Below, in pieces: positions 54,424-63,326 of a stretch of DNA of 64,000 nucleotides (its first letter is position 1; the number at the start of each line of letters is the position of its first letter). Both the position numbers and the translations under genes were made by a program. The notes beneath the pieces were generated by a model. That model searched no databases, was not told the origin of the DNA, and was given only the letters and a program-made list of their open reading frames with translations. Location: positions 20,659 through 84,658 of the forward strand of contig JAEWFT010000022.1 of assembly GCA_023388715.1 (NCBI GenBank), read 5' to 3'. The DNA comes from Pseudomonadota bacterium (GTDB taxonomy: Bacteria > Pseudomonadota > Gammaproteobacteria > Xanthomonadales > Xanthomonadaceae).

Positions 54424-56616
54424 ATGGATGTCTCCCACCTCCTCGACGGGCTCAACCCGGCCCAGCGCGAGGCCGTTTCCGCCGCGCCCGGCCATTACCT
54501 GGTGCTTGCCGGCGCAGGCTCCGGCAAGACCCGCGTGCTCACCCACCGCATCGCGTGGCTGCACGAGGTGTACGGCGTGCCGCTGCACGGCATCCTGGCG
54601 GTCACCTTCACCAACAAGGCGGCCGGCGAGATGCGGGCGCGCATCGGCGCGCAACTGGGGGGCGAGCCCCGCGGCATGTGGGTCGGCACCTTCCACGGCA
54701 TCGCCCACCGGCTGCTGCGCCTGCACTGGCAGGAGGCGAAGCTGCCGGAAGGCTTCCAGGTACTGGATTCCGACGACCAGTTGCGGCTGGTCAAGCGTGT
54801 GGCGCAGGCACTGGAGCTGGACGACGGCAAGTTCCCGCCGCGGCAGATCGCGTGGTGGATCAATGCGCAGAAGGACGAGGGCCGCCGGCCGCAGCACATC
54901 CAGTCGGAGCGCAACGACGAGTGGGGCGAGGCGATGCTGCGCGCCTATGCGGCCTACCAGGAACGCTGCGAGCGCGCGGGCCTGGTCGACTTCGCCGAGC
55001 TGCTCCTGCGCGCGCACGAGCTGCTGCGCGACACCCCGGCGCTGCTGGCGCACTACCGCCACCGCTTCGGCCAGCTTCTGGTCGACGAATTCCAGGACAC
55101 CAACGCGATCCAGTACGGCTTCGTGCGCCTGCTGGCGGGCGAGACGGGCCAGGTGTTCGTGGTGGGCGACGACGATCAGGCGATCTACGGCTGGCGTGGC
55201 GCCAAGGTCGAGAACGTGCAGCGCTTCCTGCGCGATTTCCCCGGCGCGGCCACGCTCAAGCTGGAGCAGAACTACCGCTCGACCGCCAACATCCTCAACG
55301 CCGCCAATGCGGTGATCGCCCACAACGACGAGCGCCTGGGCAAGCAGCTGTGGACCGACGCCGGCGAAGGCGAGTCGATCGACGTCTATGCCGCCTATAA
55401 CGAGATGGACGAGGCCGCCTATGTCGCCGATCGCATCGGGCAGTGGGTGCGCGATGGCGGCGGGCATGGCGACACCGCGATCCTCTACCGCAGCAACGCG
55501 CAGTCGCGCGCGTTCGAAGAGGAGCTGCTGAAGCGGCAGGTGCCCTATCGCGTGTACGGCGGCATGCGCTTCTTCGAGCGCGCCGAGATCAAGGACACGC
55601 TGGCCTACCTGCGGCTGATCGCCAACCGCGACGACGACGCGGCGTTCGAGCGCGCGGTCAACACGCCGACCCGCGGCATCGGCGATCGCACCCTCGACGA
55701 GGTGCGCCGCTGCGCGCGCGGGCAGGGCATCTCGCTGTGGCGGGCGGTGCGCAGCGTGTGCGGCGAGAACGTGCTGGCGGCGCGTGCGCGCAACGCGCTG
55801 GCCGCGTTCGACGGCCTGATCGAGTCGCTGGCGCAGGAAACTGCGTCGATGCCGCTGCCGGAGAAGATCGACCATGTGCTGGCGCGCTCCGGGCTGCGCG
55901 TGCATTACGAGAACGAGTCGCGCAACTCGCTGGACTCGCGCACCGACAACCTGGACGAACTGGTGTCGGTGGCCAGCCGCTTCGTGCGTGGCGACGAAGA
56001 GGACGCGGCGGCGATGCCCGAGCTGGTGGCGTTCCTCAGCTACGCCGCGCTGGAGGCCGGCGAAGGCCAGACCCAGGCCGGCGAGGACGGGGTGCAGCTG
56101 ATGACCCTGCACAGCGCCAAGGGCCTGGAGTTCCCTCTGGTGTTCCTGGTCGGGCTGGAGGAAGGGCTGTTCCCGAACATGCGCTCGGCGGAGGAGCCGG
56201 GGCGGATGGCGGAGGAACGGCGGCTGGCCTACGTCGGCATCACCCGCGCGCGCCAGCAGCTGGTGCTAAGCCATGCCGAGACCCGCCGCATCCACGGCAG
56301 CGACATGTACGGCATGCCCTCGCGCTTCCTGCGCGAAATCCCCAAGGCGCTCCTGCGCGAAATCCGGCCGAAGCCGCCGGTGGCCGCGTTTGCGCGCGGC
56401 GGGTTCGCGTCGAGGCACGCGCCGCGCGACCGCGGCCACGCCGCGATCGAGGCGCCGGCGGTGCAGCTCGGCGCGCAGGTGCGGCACCCGAGCTTCGGCA
56501 GTGGCATCGTCACCGACGTCGAGGGCAGCGGCGCGCACGCGCGCGTGCAGGTGAACTTCGACGAGGCCGGCAGCAAGTGGCTGGTGCTGGCCTACGCCAA
56601 CCTCAGCCCGGCCTGA
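54424..56616 (+). CDS. uvrD: DNA helicase II UvrD
   Basis: UvrD unwinds DNA in nucleotide excision and mismatch repair. The 730-residue protein opens LLDGLNPAQREAVS and has GAGSGKTRVL, VDEFQDTNAIQY, DDDQAIYGWRGA, LEQNYRST and GLEFPLVFLVGLEEGLFP. It ends in a Tudor-like domain (HPSFGSGIV) typical of UvrD/PcrA that contacts partners. Length and the C-terminus distinguish it from Rep in the same window. It starts six bases after TAGAAT. The small DUF2782 gene converges on its 3' end with a four-base gap. Confidence 0.94.
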   Translation: MDVSHLLDGLNPAQREAVSAAPGHYLVLAGAGSGKTRVLTHRIAWLHEVYGVPLHGILAVTFTNKAAGEMRARIGAQLGGEPRGMWVGTFHGIAHRLLRLHWQEAKLPEGFQVLDSDDQLRLVKRVAQALELDDGKFPPRQIAWWINAQKDEGRRPQHIQSERNDEWGEAMLRAYAAYQERCERAGLVDFAELLLRAHELLRDTPALLAHYRHRFGQLLVDEFQDTNAIQYGFVRLLAGETGQVFVVGDDDQAIYGWRGAKVENVQRFLRDFPGAATLKLEQNYRSTANILNAANAVIAHNDERLGKQLWTDAGEGESIDVYAAYNEMDEAAYVADRIGQWVRDGGGHGDTAILYRSNAQSRAFEEELLKRQVPYRVYGGMRFFERAEIKDTLAYLRLIANRDDDAAFERAVNTPTRGIGDRTLDEVRRCARGQGISLWRAVRSVCGENVLAARARNALAAFDGLIESLAQETASMPLPEKIDHVLARSGLRVHYENESRNSLDSRTDNLDELVSVASRFVRGDEEDAAAMPELVAFLSYAALEAGEGQTQAGEDGVQLMTLHSAKGLEFPLVFLVGLEEGLFPNMRSAEEPGRMAEERRLAYVGITRARQQLVLSHAETRRIHGSDMYGMPSRFLREIPKALLREIRPKPPVAAFARGGFASRHAPRDRGHAAIEAPAVQLGAQVRHPSFGSGIVTDVEGSGAHARVQVNFDEAGSKWLVLAYANLSPA

Positions 56617-56620
56617 GCGA

Positions 56621-56902
56621 TCACCACTCGAACAGCTTGTAGTAGGTCATCGGGCCGTTGGTATGGTCGCTGGCGTCGACCCGGCCGTCCCCGTTGCGGT
56701 CGTAGATGTAATACGTCGGGCCGCGGCTGGGCACCACCTTCACCATCTTCAGGCCGCCGCCCTGGCGGTACTCGGTGATGATGTCGCCGTTTGCCTCGGT
56801 GCGGGTGGTGGCGACCGCGTCGTTGCCCAGCATCTGCTCGGGGGTGGCGGTGGCGCAGGCGGCCAGCAGGCCGGCGGCGATCAGGGCGATGGCGATGCGC
56901 AT
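56621..56902 (-). CDS. DUF2782 lipoprotein
   Basis: A 93-residue lipoprotein: signal MRIAIALIAAGLLAACA with lipobox LAAC, then ITEYRQGGGLKMVKVVPSRGPTYYIYDRNGDG, which matches the DUF2782 family found next to polA in gammaproteobacteria. The family is uncharacterised. DRNGDGRVDASD resembles a calcium-binding loop. CATACT lies about 30 bases upstream. It is divergent from polA, a conserved neighbourhood that supports the call. Confidence 0.85.
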   Translation of the reverse strand: MRIAIALIAAGLLAACATATPEQMLGNDAVATTRTEANGDIITEYRQGGGLKMVKVVPSRGPTYYIYDRNGDGRVDASDHTNGPMTYYKLFEW

Positions 56903-56990
56903 GGCGGGCTTCCGGCGGACAGTGCGGCGAGTATGCGCGCACGCCGCACCACGGGCGCGTGAAGCGGGCGGGTCGCCGCAGGGGCGCGCG

Positions 56991-56996
56991 TAGAAT
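56991..56996 (+). promoter_or_regulatory. -10-like box TAGAAT before polA
   Basis: TAGAAT, six bases, then ATGG of polA, giving a leaderless arrangement. I see no matching -35 hexamer. Confidence 0.55.
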
Positions 56997-57002
56997 CCCG
57001 GC

Positions 57003-59768
57003 ATGGCCAAGCTCGTCCTGATCGACGGTTCCTCCTACCTCTATCGCGCCTTCCACGCGCTGCCGCCGCTCTCCAACGCGCAGGGCGAGCCCACCGGGGC
57101 GCTGTTCGGGGTGGTCAACATGCTGCGCGGCCACCTGCGGGAGAAACCGGAGTACATCGCCTTCGTCGTCGATGCGCCGGGCGGCACCTTCCGTGACGCG
57201 CTGTATCCCGACTACAAGGCCAACCGGCCACCGATGCCGGACGAGCTGCGCCAGCAGGTCGAGCCGATGCTGGCGATCGTGGCGGCGCTGGGCATCCCGA
57301 TCCTGCGCGTGCCGCAGGTCGAGGCCGACGACGTGATCGCCACGCTGGCGCTGCGCGGCGCCGGCGACGGCATCGACGTGCTGGTGTCCACCGGCGACAA
57401 GGACATGGCGCAGCTGGTACGCCCCGGCGTGCAGCTGGTCAACACGATGAGCGGCGGCAAGCTGGATTCCGACGACGCGGTGCTGGCCAAGTTCGGTGTG
57501 CGTGCCGACCAGATCGTCGATTACCTGGCGCTGGTGGGCGACAGCGTCGACAACATCCCCGGCGTGGCCAAATGCGGCCCCAAGACCGCGGCCAAGTGGC
57601 TGGCCGAGTACCAGACGCTGGACGGCGTGATCGCCGCCGCGGACGCCATCAAGGGCAAGGTCGGCGAGAACCTGCGGGAGGCCCTGCCGCACCTGCCGCG
57701 CAATCGCGAACTGATCACCCTGAAGACCGACGTCGCGCTGGCGCAGGCGCCGGCTGACCTTGGGCTGCGCGAGCGCGACGTGGAGGCGCTGCGCCAGCTG
57801 TACGCGCGCTACGGGTTCAACCAGGCGCTGAAGGAACTGGAGGGCGGCGCGCCGCTGGCCGCGGTCGCGGAGAGGGAGCCTGGCGCGGCGCGCGCCGGTG
57901 GCTTCGCGATCGCGCCGGCGCCGGTGGCCGAGCCGCTGGATCCTGCGCTGGCGGCGCCGGGCGAGTACGAATGCGTGCGCGAGCCGTCGCAGCTGGCCGA
58001 CTGGGTGACGCAACTGGAACGCGCCGATGCCTTTGCCATCGATACCGAGACCGACTCGCTGGATCCGATGCGCGCCAAGTTGTGCGGGATCAGCCTGAGC
58101 GTGCAGCCGGGCAAGGCCTGCTACATCCCGCTTGCGCACGACTACCCGGGCGTGGCGCAGCAACTGCCGCGCGAGGTGGTGCTGGAGGCGCTGCGACCGC
58201 TGCTCGCCGACCCGGCGAAGCGCAAGGTCGGGCAGAACGGCAAGTACGACCTGCACGTGCTGCGCCGGCATGGCATCGAGGTGCAGGGCTACGCCGACGA
58301 CACCCTGCTGCAAAGCTTCGTGCTGAGCGCCGGGAGCGCCCGCCACGACATGGATTCCCTGGCCAAGCGGCACCTCGGCTACCAGACCATTCCCTACGCG
58401 CAGGTGGCGGGCAAGGGCGCCAAGGCCATCCCGTTCCCGCAGGTGGCGATCGAGGACGCCACCTGCTACGCCGCCGAGGACGCGGACATCACCCTGCGCC
58501 TCCACCACGCGCTGCTGCCGAAGCTCCAGGCCGAGCCGACGCTGCTGTCGGTGTACCGCGAGATCGAGATGCCGCTGGTGCCGGTGCTGGCGCGGATCGA
58601 GGCCAACGGGATCCTGGTGGATGCGGACGAGCTGCGCCGGCAGTCGGCCGAGTTGTCGCGGCGGATGCTGGCGCTGCAGCAGCAGGCCACCGAACTGGCC
58701 GGCCGCAGCTTCAACCTCGATTCCCCGAAGCAGTTGTGCGCGCTGCTGTTCGACGAACTCAAGCTTCCGGCGCTGGTGAAGACGCCCAGCGGCGCGCCCT
58801 CGACCAACGAGGAGGCGCTGGAGGCGATCGCCGATGCGCACCCGCTGCCGCGCGTGATCCTCGATTACCGCGGGCTGGCCAAGCTGCGCAGCACCTACAC
58901 CGACAAGCTGCCGGACATGGTCAATCCCGACACCAGCCGGCTGCACACCAGCTACCACCAGGCGGGCGCCGCCACCGGGCGGCTGTCGTCCTCCGACCCC
59001 AACCTGCAGAACATCCCGATCAAGAGCGCCGAGGGCCGCCGCATCCGTGCCGCCTTCATCGCGCCGCCGGGTCGCCGGCTGGTGGCCTGCGATTACTCGC
59101 AGATCGAGTTGCGGATCATGGCCCACCTCTCCGGGGATCCGGCGCTGCTGCGCGCGTTCGCCGAGGGCGCCGACGTCCACCGCGCCACTGCCGCCGAGGT
59201 GTTCGGCAAGCCTTCGCTGGATGACGTCACCGCCAACGAGCGCCGCGCCGCCAAGGCGATCAACTTCGGCCTGATGTACGGCATGAGCGCGTTCGGCCTG
59301 GCCAAGCAGCTGGGCATCGCCCGCGGCGAGGCGCAGGACTACATCGCGCTGTACTTCAGCCGCTATCCGGGCGTGCGCGACTACATGGAGCGCACGCGGC
59401 AGCAGGCCCGTGAGACCGGCTACGTGGAAACCGTGTTCGGGCGGCGGCTGGCGCTGGACTACATCCATTCGCGCAACGCCGCCCAACGCGCCGGCGCGGA
59501 ACGCGCGGCGATCAACGCGCCCATGCAGGGCACCGCCGCCGACATCATCAAGCGCGCGATGGTGCGGGTGGATGCCTGGCTGGCCGGCCACCCGGGCCGC
59601 GCGCTGATGCTGCTGCAGGTCCACGATGAACTGGTGTTCGAGGCCGATGCGGACTTCGTCCCGGAACTGCTGGCCCACGTACCGGCGCTGATGACCGGCG
59701 CCGCCGAGCTCCAGGTGCCGCTGGTCGTGGATGCGGGTTCGGGCGCCAACTGGGACGAGGCGCACTGA
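57003..59768 (+). CDS. polA: DNA polymerase I
   Basis: PolA removes RNA primers and fills repair gaps. The 921-residue protein carries the 5'-3' nuclease (1-290; LIDGSSYLYRAFHALPP, VSTGDKDMAQL), an intact 3'-5' exonuclease (Asp347 and Glu349 in DTETD; EDADITLRLH), and the polymerase fold with motif A DYSQIELR (Asp697), motif B RRAAKAINFGLMYG and motif C QVHDELVFE. All catalytic residues are present. Start fixed by (M)AKLVLIDGSS. It is leaderless by the TAGAAT box, and a structured small RNA lies directly after it. Confidence 0.97.
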   Translation: MAKLVLIDGSSYLYRAFHALPPLSNAQGEPTGALFGVVNMLRGHLREKPEYIAFVVDAPGGTFRDALYPDYKANRPPMPDELRQQVEPMLAIVAALGIPILRVPQVEADDVIATLALRGAGDGIDVLVSTGDKDMAQLVRPGVQLVNTMSGGKLDSDDAVLAKFGVRADQIVDYLALVGDSVDNIPGVAKCGPKTAAKWLAEYQTLDGVIAAADAIKGKVGENLREALPHLPRNRELITLKTDVALAQAPADLGLRERDVEALRQLYARYGFNQALKELEGGAPLAAVAEREPGAARAGGFAIAPAPVAEPLDPALAAPGEYECVREPSQLADWVTQLERADAFAIDTETDSLDPMRAKLCGISLSVQPGKACYIPLAHDYPGVAQQLPREVVLEALRPLLADPAKRKVGQNGKYDLHVLRRHGIEVQGYADDTLLQSFVLSAGSARHDMDSLAKRHLGYQTIPYAQVAGKGAKAIPFPQVAIEDATCYAAEDADITLRLHHALLPKLQAEPTLLSVYREIEMPLVPVLARIEANGILVDADELRRQSAELSRRMLALQQQATELAGRSFNLDSPKQLCALLFDELKLPALVKTPSGAPSTNEEALEAIADAHPLPRVILDYRGLAKLRSTYTDKLPDMVNPDTSRLHTSYHQAGAATGRLSSSDPNLQNIPIKSAEGRRIRAAFIAPPGRRLVACDYSQIELRIMAHLSGDPALLRAFAEGADVHRATAAEVFGKPSLDDVTANERRAAKAINFGLMYGMSAFGLAKQLGIARGEAQDYIALYFSRYPGVRDYMERTRQQARETGYVETVFGRRLALDYIHSRNAAQRAGAERAAINAPMQGTAADIIKRAMVRVDAWLAGHPGRALMLLQVHDELVFEADADFVPELLAHVPALMTGAAELQVPLVVDAGSGANWDEAH

Positions 59769-59886
59769 GGCGAGGCCGCGTGCGCGCAGGAGTCGGATCC
59801 GATCACCCATACGGGTGCGTATGAATCACTCCTGAACCCAACAATTTCTTAACCTGCATCTTCACGAACCATCCATATGCGAAGTG

Positions 59887-60026
59887 GTCTCATCTCCTGC
59901 AACGGATGCAACGTCCGTTGCCGATCACAACCCCTCCCCTGGTGGTGATCAACCCGGAAGGCGTACAGGTCCTCCCCAACCTGCCTTCCCCGGCCCCACA
60001 GTCCCCCCCTGGCTGTGGGGCTTTTT
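59887..60026 (+). ncRNA. sX13-like small RNA with C-rich hairpin loops
   Basis: The gap after polA contains consecutive hairpins and no gene. They are GCAACGGA/TCCGTTGC (59899-59921); GATCAC/GTGATC with a CCCCTCCCC loop (59923-59950); GGAAGGC-AGGT/ACCT-GCCTTCC with a CCTCCCC loop (59956-59989); and a terminator GCCCCACAG/CTGTGGGGC with a TCCCCCCC loop followed by TTTTT (59993-60026). C-rich exposed loops are the hallmark of Xanthomonas sX13, which pairs with G-rich ribosome binding sites; I recall that gene also being next to polA. The 5' end is uncertain (59887-59912). Confidence 0.7.
59993..60026 (+). terminator. Rho-independent terminator of the sX13-like RNA
   Basis: A perfect nine-base-pair stem GCCCCACAG/CTGTGGGGC with an 11-base C-rich loop and five T. 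It may also end polA read-through. Confidence 0.9.
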
Positions 60027-60054
60027 ATTGGGCGGCTTCCGGCGGGGCCCGCAC

Positions 60055-61002
60055 CTAGCGGTCGCCCGCCTCGGCGAGCCAGTCGCGCGGGCGCAGGTAA
60101 TCGGGCAGCCGCGCTTCGTCGCTGCCGGGTTCGGGCTTGTAGCCGTACTCCCAGCGCGCCAGCGGCGGCAGGCTCATCAGGATCGATTCGGTGCGGCCGC
60201 CCGACTGCAGGCCGAAATGGGTGCCGCGGTCGAACACGAGGTTGAACTCCACGTAGCGCCCGCGCCGGTACAGCTGGAACTGGCGCTCGCGTTCTCCGTA
60301 GGGCGCGTCCTTGCGGCGCCCGACGATCGGCAGGTAGGCGTCGAGGAAGCCGTCGCCCACCGCGCGCATGTAGCCGAAGCAGTCGTCGAAGTCGCCGTGC
60401 AGGTCGTCGAAGAACAGCCCGCCCACGCCGCGCGTCTCACCGCGGTGCCGGAGCAGGAAATACTCGTCGCACCAGCGCTTGTGGGCCTCGTAGCGCGCCT
60501 GTCCGCCGAACGGCTCGCACAGCGCGCGGGCGGTGCGGTGCCAGTGCAGCACGTCCTCGTCGAACGGGTAGAACGGAGTGAGGTCGAAGCCGCCGCCGAA
60601 CCACCACGCGACCGTCTCGCCATCGCGCTGGGCGCGGAAGTGGCGCACGTTGGCGTGGGTGGTGGGCAGGTAGGGGTTGCGCGGGTGGAACACCAGCGAG
60701 ACGCCGACCGCGCGCCAGTGCGCGCCCTCCAGCTCGGGGCGCGCGGCGGTGGCGGCCGGTGGAAGCCGCGTGCCCGACACGTCCGAAAACCCGATGCCGG
60801 CCTGCTCGAAGACCGCGCCCTCGCGCAGGATGCGGGTGCGGCCACCGCCCCGCAGGTGGGTGCTGGCGTCGGCCGGGTCGCGCTGCCAGGCATCCTCGAC
60901 GAAACCGGCGCGGCCATTCGCCTGCTCGATCGCGCTGCAGATGCGGTCCTGCAGGCCGGTGAGGTAGTCGCGGACGTCCTCGAGTTCGGGAATCGGGCTC
61001 AT
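60055..61002 (-). CDS. hemF: Oxygen-dependent coproporphyrinogen III oxidase
   Basis: HemF performs aerobic decarboxylation of coproporphyrinogen III. The 315-residue protein has the conserved blocks FVEDAWQRD, GVSLVFHPRNPY, WWFGGGFDLTPFYP, HKRWCDEYF, GGLFFDDL, RRGRYVEFNLVFDRGTHFGLQSGGRTESILMSLPP and PGSDEARL. Nothing is missing. Its start is six bases after TACAAT (61009-61014), placed in the 27-base gap after hemY. It therefore has its own promoter besides possible read-through from hemDXY. Confidence 0.96.
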   Translation of the reverse strand: MSPIPELEDVRDYLTGLQDRICSAIEQANGRAGFVEDAWQRDPADASTHLRGGGRTRILREGAVFEQAGIGFSDVSGTRLPPAATAARPELEGAHWRAVGVSLVFHPRNPYLPTTHANVRHFRAQRDGETVAWWFGGGFDLTPFYPFDEDVLHWHRTARALCEPFGGQARYEAHKRWCDEYFLLRHRGETRGVGGLFFDDLHGDFDDCFGYMRAVGDGFLDAYLPIVGRRKDAPYGERERQFQLYRRGRYVEFNLVFDRGTHFGLQSGGRTESILMSLPPLARWEYGYKPEPGSDEARLPDYLRPRDWLAEAGDR

Positions 61003-61008
61003 GCCGCC

Positions 61009-61014
61009 ATTGTA
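61009..61014 (-). promoter_or_regulatory. -10-like box TACAAT before hemF
   Basis: TACAAT lies six bases before the hemF ATG, in the short gap after hemY, allowing separate, leaderless transcription of hemF. Confidence 0.5.
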
Positions 61015-61029
61015 GGTGGGCCTGAACGG

Positions 61030-62277
61030 CTACTCCGGCAGGCGCGGGATCCCGTGCTCATCACGCGCCTCGATCGCAGGAGTTTCGGCCACCGCCGCAG
61101 CGTCACGTAGCGGCAATTCAAGCGGCGCTTCACCACGCTGGCTGCGCAGCGCATTGGCATACGCCAGTCGTGCGCGCTGCTCGTCGCCCATTCGGGTAGC
61201 GCACTCGCCCAGGGCTTCCCACGCCGGGGCGCCGGCGCCAAGCGCGATCGCGCGCTGCAGGGCGGCTTCCGACTGCGCCCAGTGGCCCTGCGCCTGTTCG
61301 AGCCGCGCCGAGGCCAGCAGCAGGCCGGGGCTGGTCGGGTGCTGCGACAGCCAGCGCGCGACCTGCGCCCGCCGGTGCTCCAGCCGCCCGACCGGCAGGC
61401 GCCCGTAGAGGTCCGCGAGCTCCTCGTTCCATCCGGCTTCCAGCGCGTGCTCGACGCTGCGGGTCGCCGCTTCGTCCCAGTGCAGCGCCGCGGCGCGGGT
61501 GGCATAGACGCGCACGACGGCGGGATCGGAGCGCAGCGCCGCGGGCAGCGCGTCCCAGCGATCCGCCAGCGCGTTGTCGTCGTCGGCCTGCTCCAGCGCC
61601 TGCCGCGCCCAGCGCTGCTGCAGGGCGTCAAGCCGCGTGTCCGGCACGATCTTGTGCTGGCGGAGCGCGCCAACCAGGCCGTAGGCGTCGAAGCTGCGGC
61701 CGCTGGCTTCCAAGGCCTCGGCGCGCAGCAGCAGCCCGCGCGGCGGCAGCGGTTGCGCGGCAGGTGCGTCGAGCGCTTCCAGTGCCTGCTCGGGACGGCC
61801 GAGGGCCAGCGCCTGTTCCGCGCGCAGCAGGGCGCGGGCAGCGGGCTCGCGGTCGGCGAAGGCATCGACGTGCGCGGCGGCGCCTGCGGCATCGCCGCGG
61901 GCGAGGGCAGCCCGGGCGGCAAGGGTGCGGCTGACCGCCTCGACATCGCCGGCGTCCGCCGCCTGCTTCAGCAACTGTTCGGCACGCACGTAGTCGCCAC
62001 GGTCGTAGGCAGCGAGGCCGTCGGTGAGTTTCGCGCGGGCCTGCCGCGCGCGACGCTGGTGCCAGGCCTGGACCGGCAGCCGCAACAGCGCCCACAGCAG
62101 GAACAGCGCGAACACCGCGGCCAGCAGGATGGCGATGCCGGCGGCCACGGTGGTGGTGTAGTCGGTGCCGCGGTAGCGCACGAGCACGTAACCGGGGTCC
62201 TGCAGCAGCACCTGCGCCAGCAGCGCGCCAAGGACCACCAGGACCAGCCAGAACAGGATGCTGCGGAACAGGCTCAT
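61030..62277 (-). CDS. hemY: HemY-like haem biosynthesis TPR membrane protein
   Basis: A 415-residue protein with two N-terminal transmembrane helices (LFRSILFWLVLVVLGALLAQVLL and VAAGIAILLAAVFALFLLWALLRLP), then a TPR-rich cytoplasmic or periplasmic part. This is the proteobacterial HemY protein encoded after hemD and hemX, not the protoporphyrinogen oxidase also called HemY. GYVLVRYRGTDYTTTV is the typical family opening. Its function in haem synthesis is unclear; it is thought to scaffold or assist. Start at ATG 62277 fits the hydrophobic N-terminus. Confidence 0.85.
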   Translation of the reverse strand: MSLFRSILFWLVLVVLGALLAQVLLQDPGYVLVRYRGTDYTTTVAAGIAILLAAVFALFLLWALLRLPVQAWHQRRARQARAKLTDGLAAYDRGDYVRAEQLLKQAADAGDVEAVSRTLAARAALARGDAAGAAAHVDAFADREPAARALLRAEQALALGRPEQALEALDAPAAQPLPPRGLLLRAEALEASGRSFDAYGLVGALRQHKIVPDTRLDALQQRWARQALEQADDDNALADRWDALPAALRSDPAVVRVYATRAAALHWDEAATRSVEHALEAGWNEELADLYGRLPVGRLEHRRAQVARWLSQHPTSPGLLLASARLEQAQGHWAQSEAALQRAIALGAGAPAWEALGECATRMGDEQRARLAYANALRSQRGEAPLELPLRDAAAVAETPAIEARDEHGIPRLPE

Positions 62278-62350
62278 CGTCTCTCCCGGTTCAAGCAATG
62301 CAGGTTGGCCGCAGCATCGCAACGCAGCCGCAAGCGTCGCGTGAGCGTGC

Positions 62351-63316
62351 TCAGCGCGCGCGCAGGCTGCGCAGCAGTTGCAGGGTGCTGCCCGTCAGCG
62401 GCGAGGTCGGCCGCAGCTCGATCGCCGCGAGCGCGGCCAGCAGGCGGCGCTTGGACGCCAGCGGTGGATCGCCCGCATGCAGGCGCGTCAGCCATGTTTC
62501 GATGCGGGGCAGCGCGCGCTGGAGCCCGGCGTTGTCGCGGCGCTCGACCGCAGCGCGTGCCAGCGTGATCTCCAGCTGCAAGGCGGCAATCGCGGCCTCG
62601 CGGTCGGCACGCTCGCGCAGGACGGCACCGGTCGTCGGCTGCGCCTGCACGATCCGGCGCATCAAGCGCGCGTGCCAGGGCAGCGGCGTCGCGGGCGCGG
62701 CATCGACGATGGTGGCGGGCACCTGCGCATCGAGGCGGTCGAGCATGGCGCGGGCGCGAATGCGCGGGTCGGGTCCCAGCGCCCGCATGACTGACTGCTC
62801 CTGCACCAGCGCCTGCCGCAGGTTGAGGTAGGCGGGATCGTCGAGTCCGTCCAGCAGGGGCGCCGCCAGGTCCAGCGCGCGCAGCGCGCCGGCGAGATCG
62901 TCATCCAGTTGCAGGCGTTGCTGGCCGATTACCAGCAGCAGCTCGATCTGGTCCAGCCGCAGCGCCCGCGGGCCGTCGCGTTCGGAGGCGGCGCGCCGTG
63001 CCAAGCTGTCCTCGATCAGCGCGGCGCGCTGGCCGACGCCCAGCACTTCGTCGCGCAGCACGCGATTGGTGGCCTCGGCCTGCAGCAGGCGTTGCGACTG
63101 CGCGCGCTGTGCCTGGCGCAGGGCGTCCATCCGGGCGTCCAGTGCCTGCCATTGCGCGCTCGCTGTTTCCCGCTGCTGCGCCTGCACCCTTTGCCATTGC
63201 CACCAGCCATAGAGACCGGCGGCGGCGATGGCCATCAGCACGAGCGCGGCCAGCAGCAGGGCGCCGGCGCGGGATCGGCGGGCCGGTGCGGCAGCGGGAG
63301 GCGCGGGGGCGTTCAC
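62351..63316 (-). CDS. hemX: HemX-like uroporphyrinogen III C-methyltransferase-related protein
   Basis: A 321-residue membrane-anchored protein: a short proline/alanine N-terminus, one transmembrane helix (GALLLAALVLMAIAAAGLYGWW), a coiled coil (about 45-110) and a helical C-terminal domain with the IELLLVIGQQRLQLDDDLAGAL-type block of HemX. Despite the family name it has no methyltransferase motifs. Start is GTG at 63314-63316, 10 bases after the hemD stop, so it is translated in the same operon. Confidence 0.82.
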   Translation of the reverse strand: MNAPAPPAAAPARRSRAGALLLAALVLMAIAAAGLYGWWQWQRVQAQQRETASAQWQALDARMDALRQAQRAQSQRLLQAEATNRVLRDEVLGVGQRAALIEDSLARRAASERDGPRALRLDQIELLLVIGQQRLQLDDDLAGALRALDLAAPLLDGLDDPAYLNLRQALVQEQSVMRALGPDPRIRARAMLDRLDAQVPATIVDAAPATPLPWHARLMRRIVQAQPTTGAVLRERADREAAIAALQLEITLARAAVERRDNAGLQRALPRIETWLTRLHAGDPPLASKRRLLAALAAIELRPTSPLTGSTLQLLRSLRAR

Positions 63317-63326
63317 CCCCGCAATG

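Noticed and set aside
53647..59810. Long minus-strand open frames opposite uvrD and polA
   Set aside because: These are antisense to motif-complete uvrD and polA, and show no recognisable domains and skewed His/Arg/Gln content.
59805..59830. ACCCATACGGGT palindrome and TATGAAT just after polA as the small RNA promoter
   Set aside because: No acceptable -35/-10 pair could be built around it, so I left the RNA 5' end undefined.
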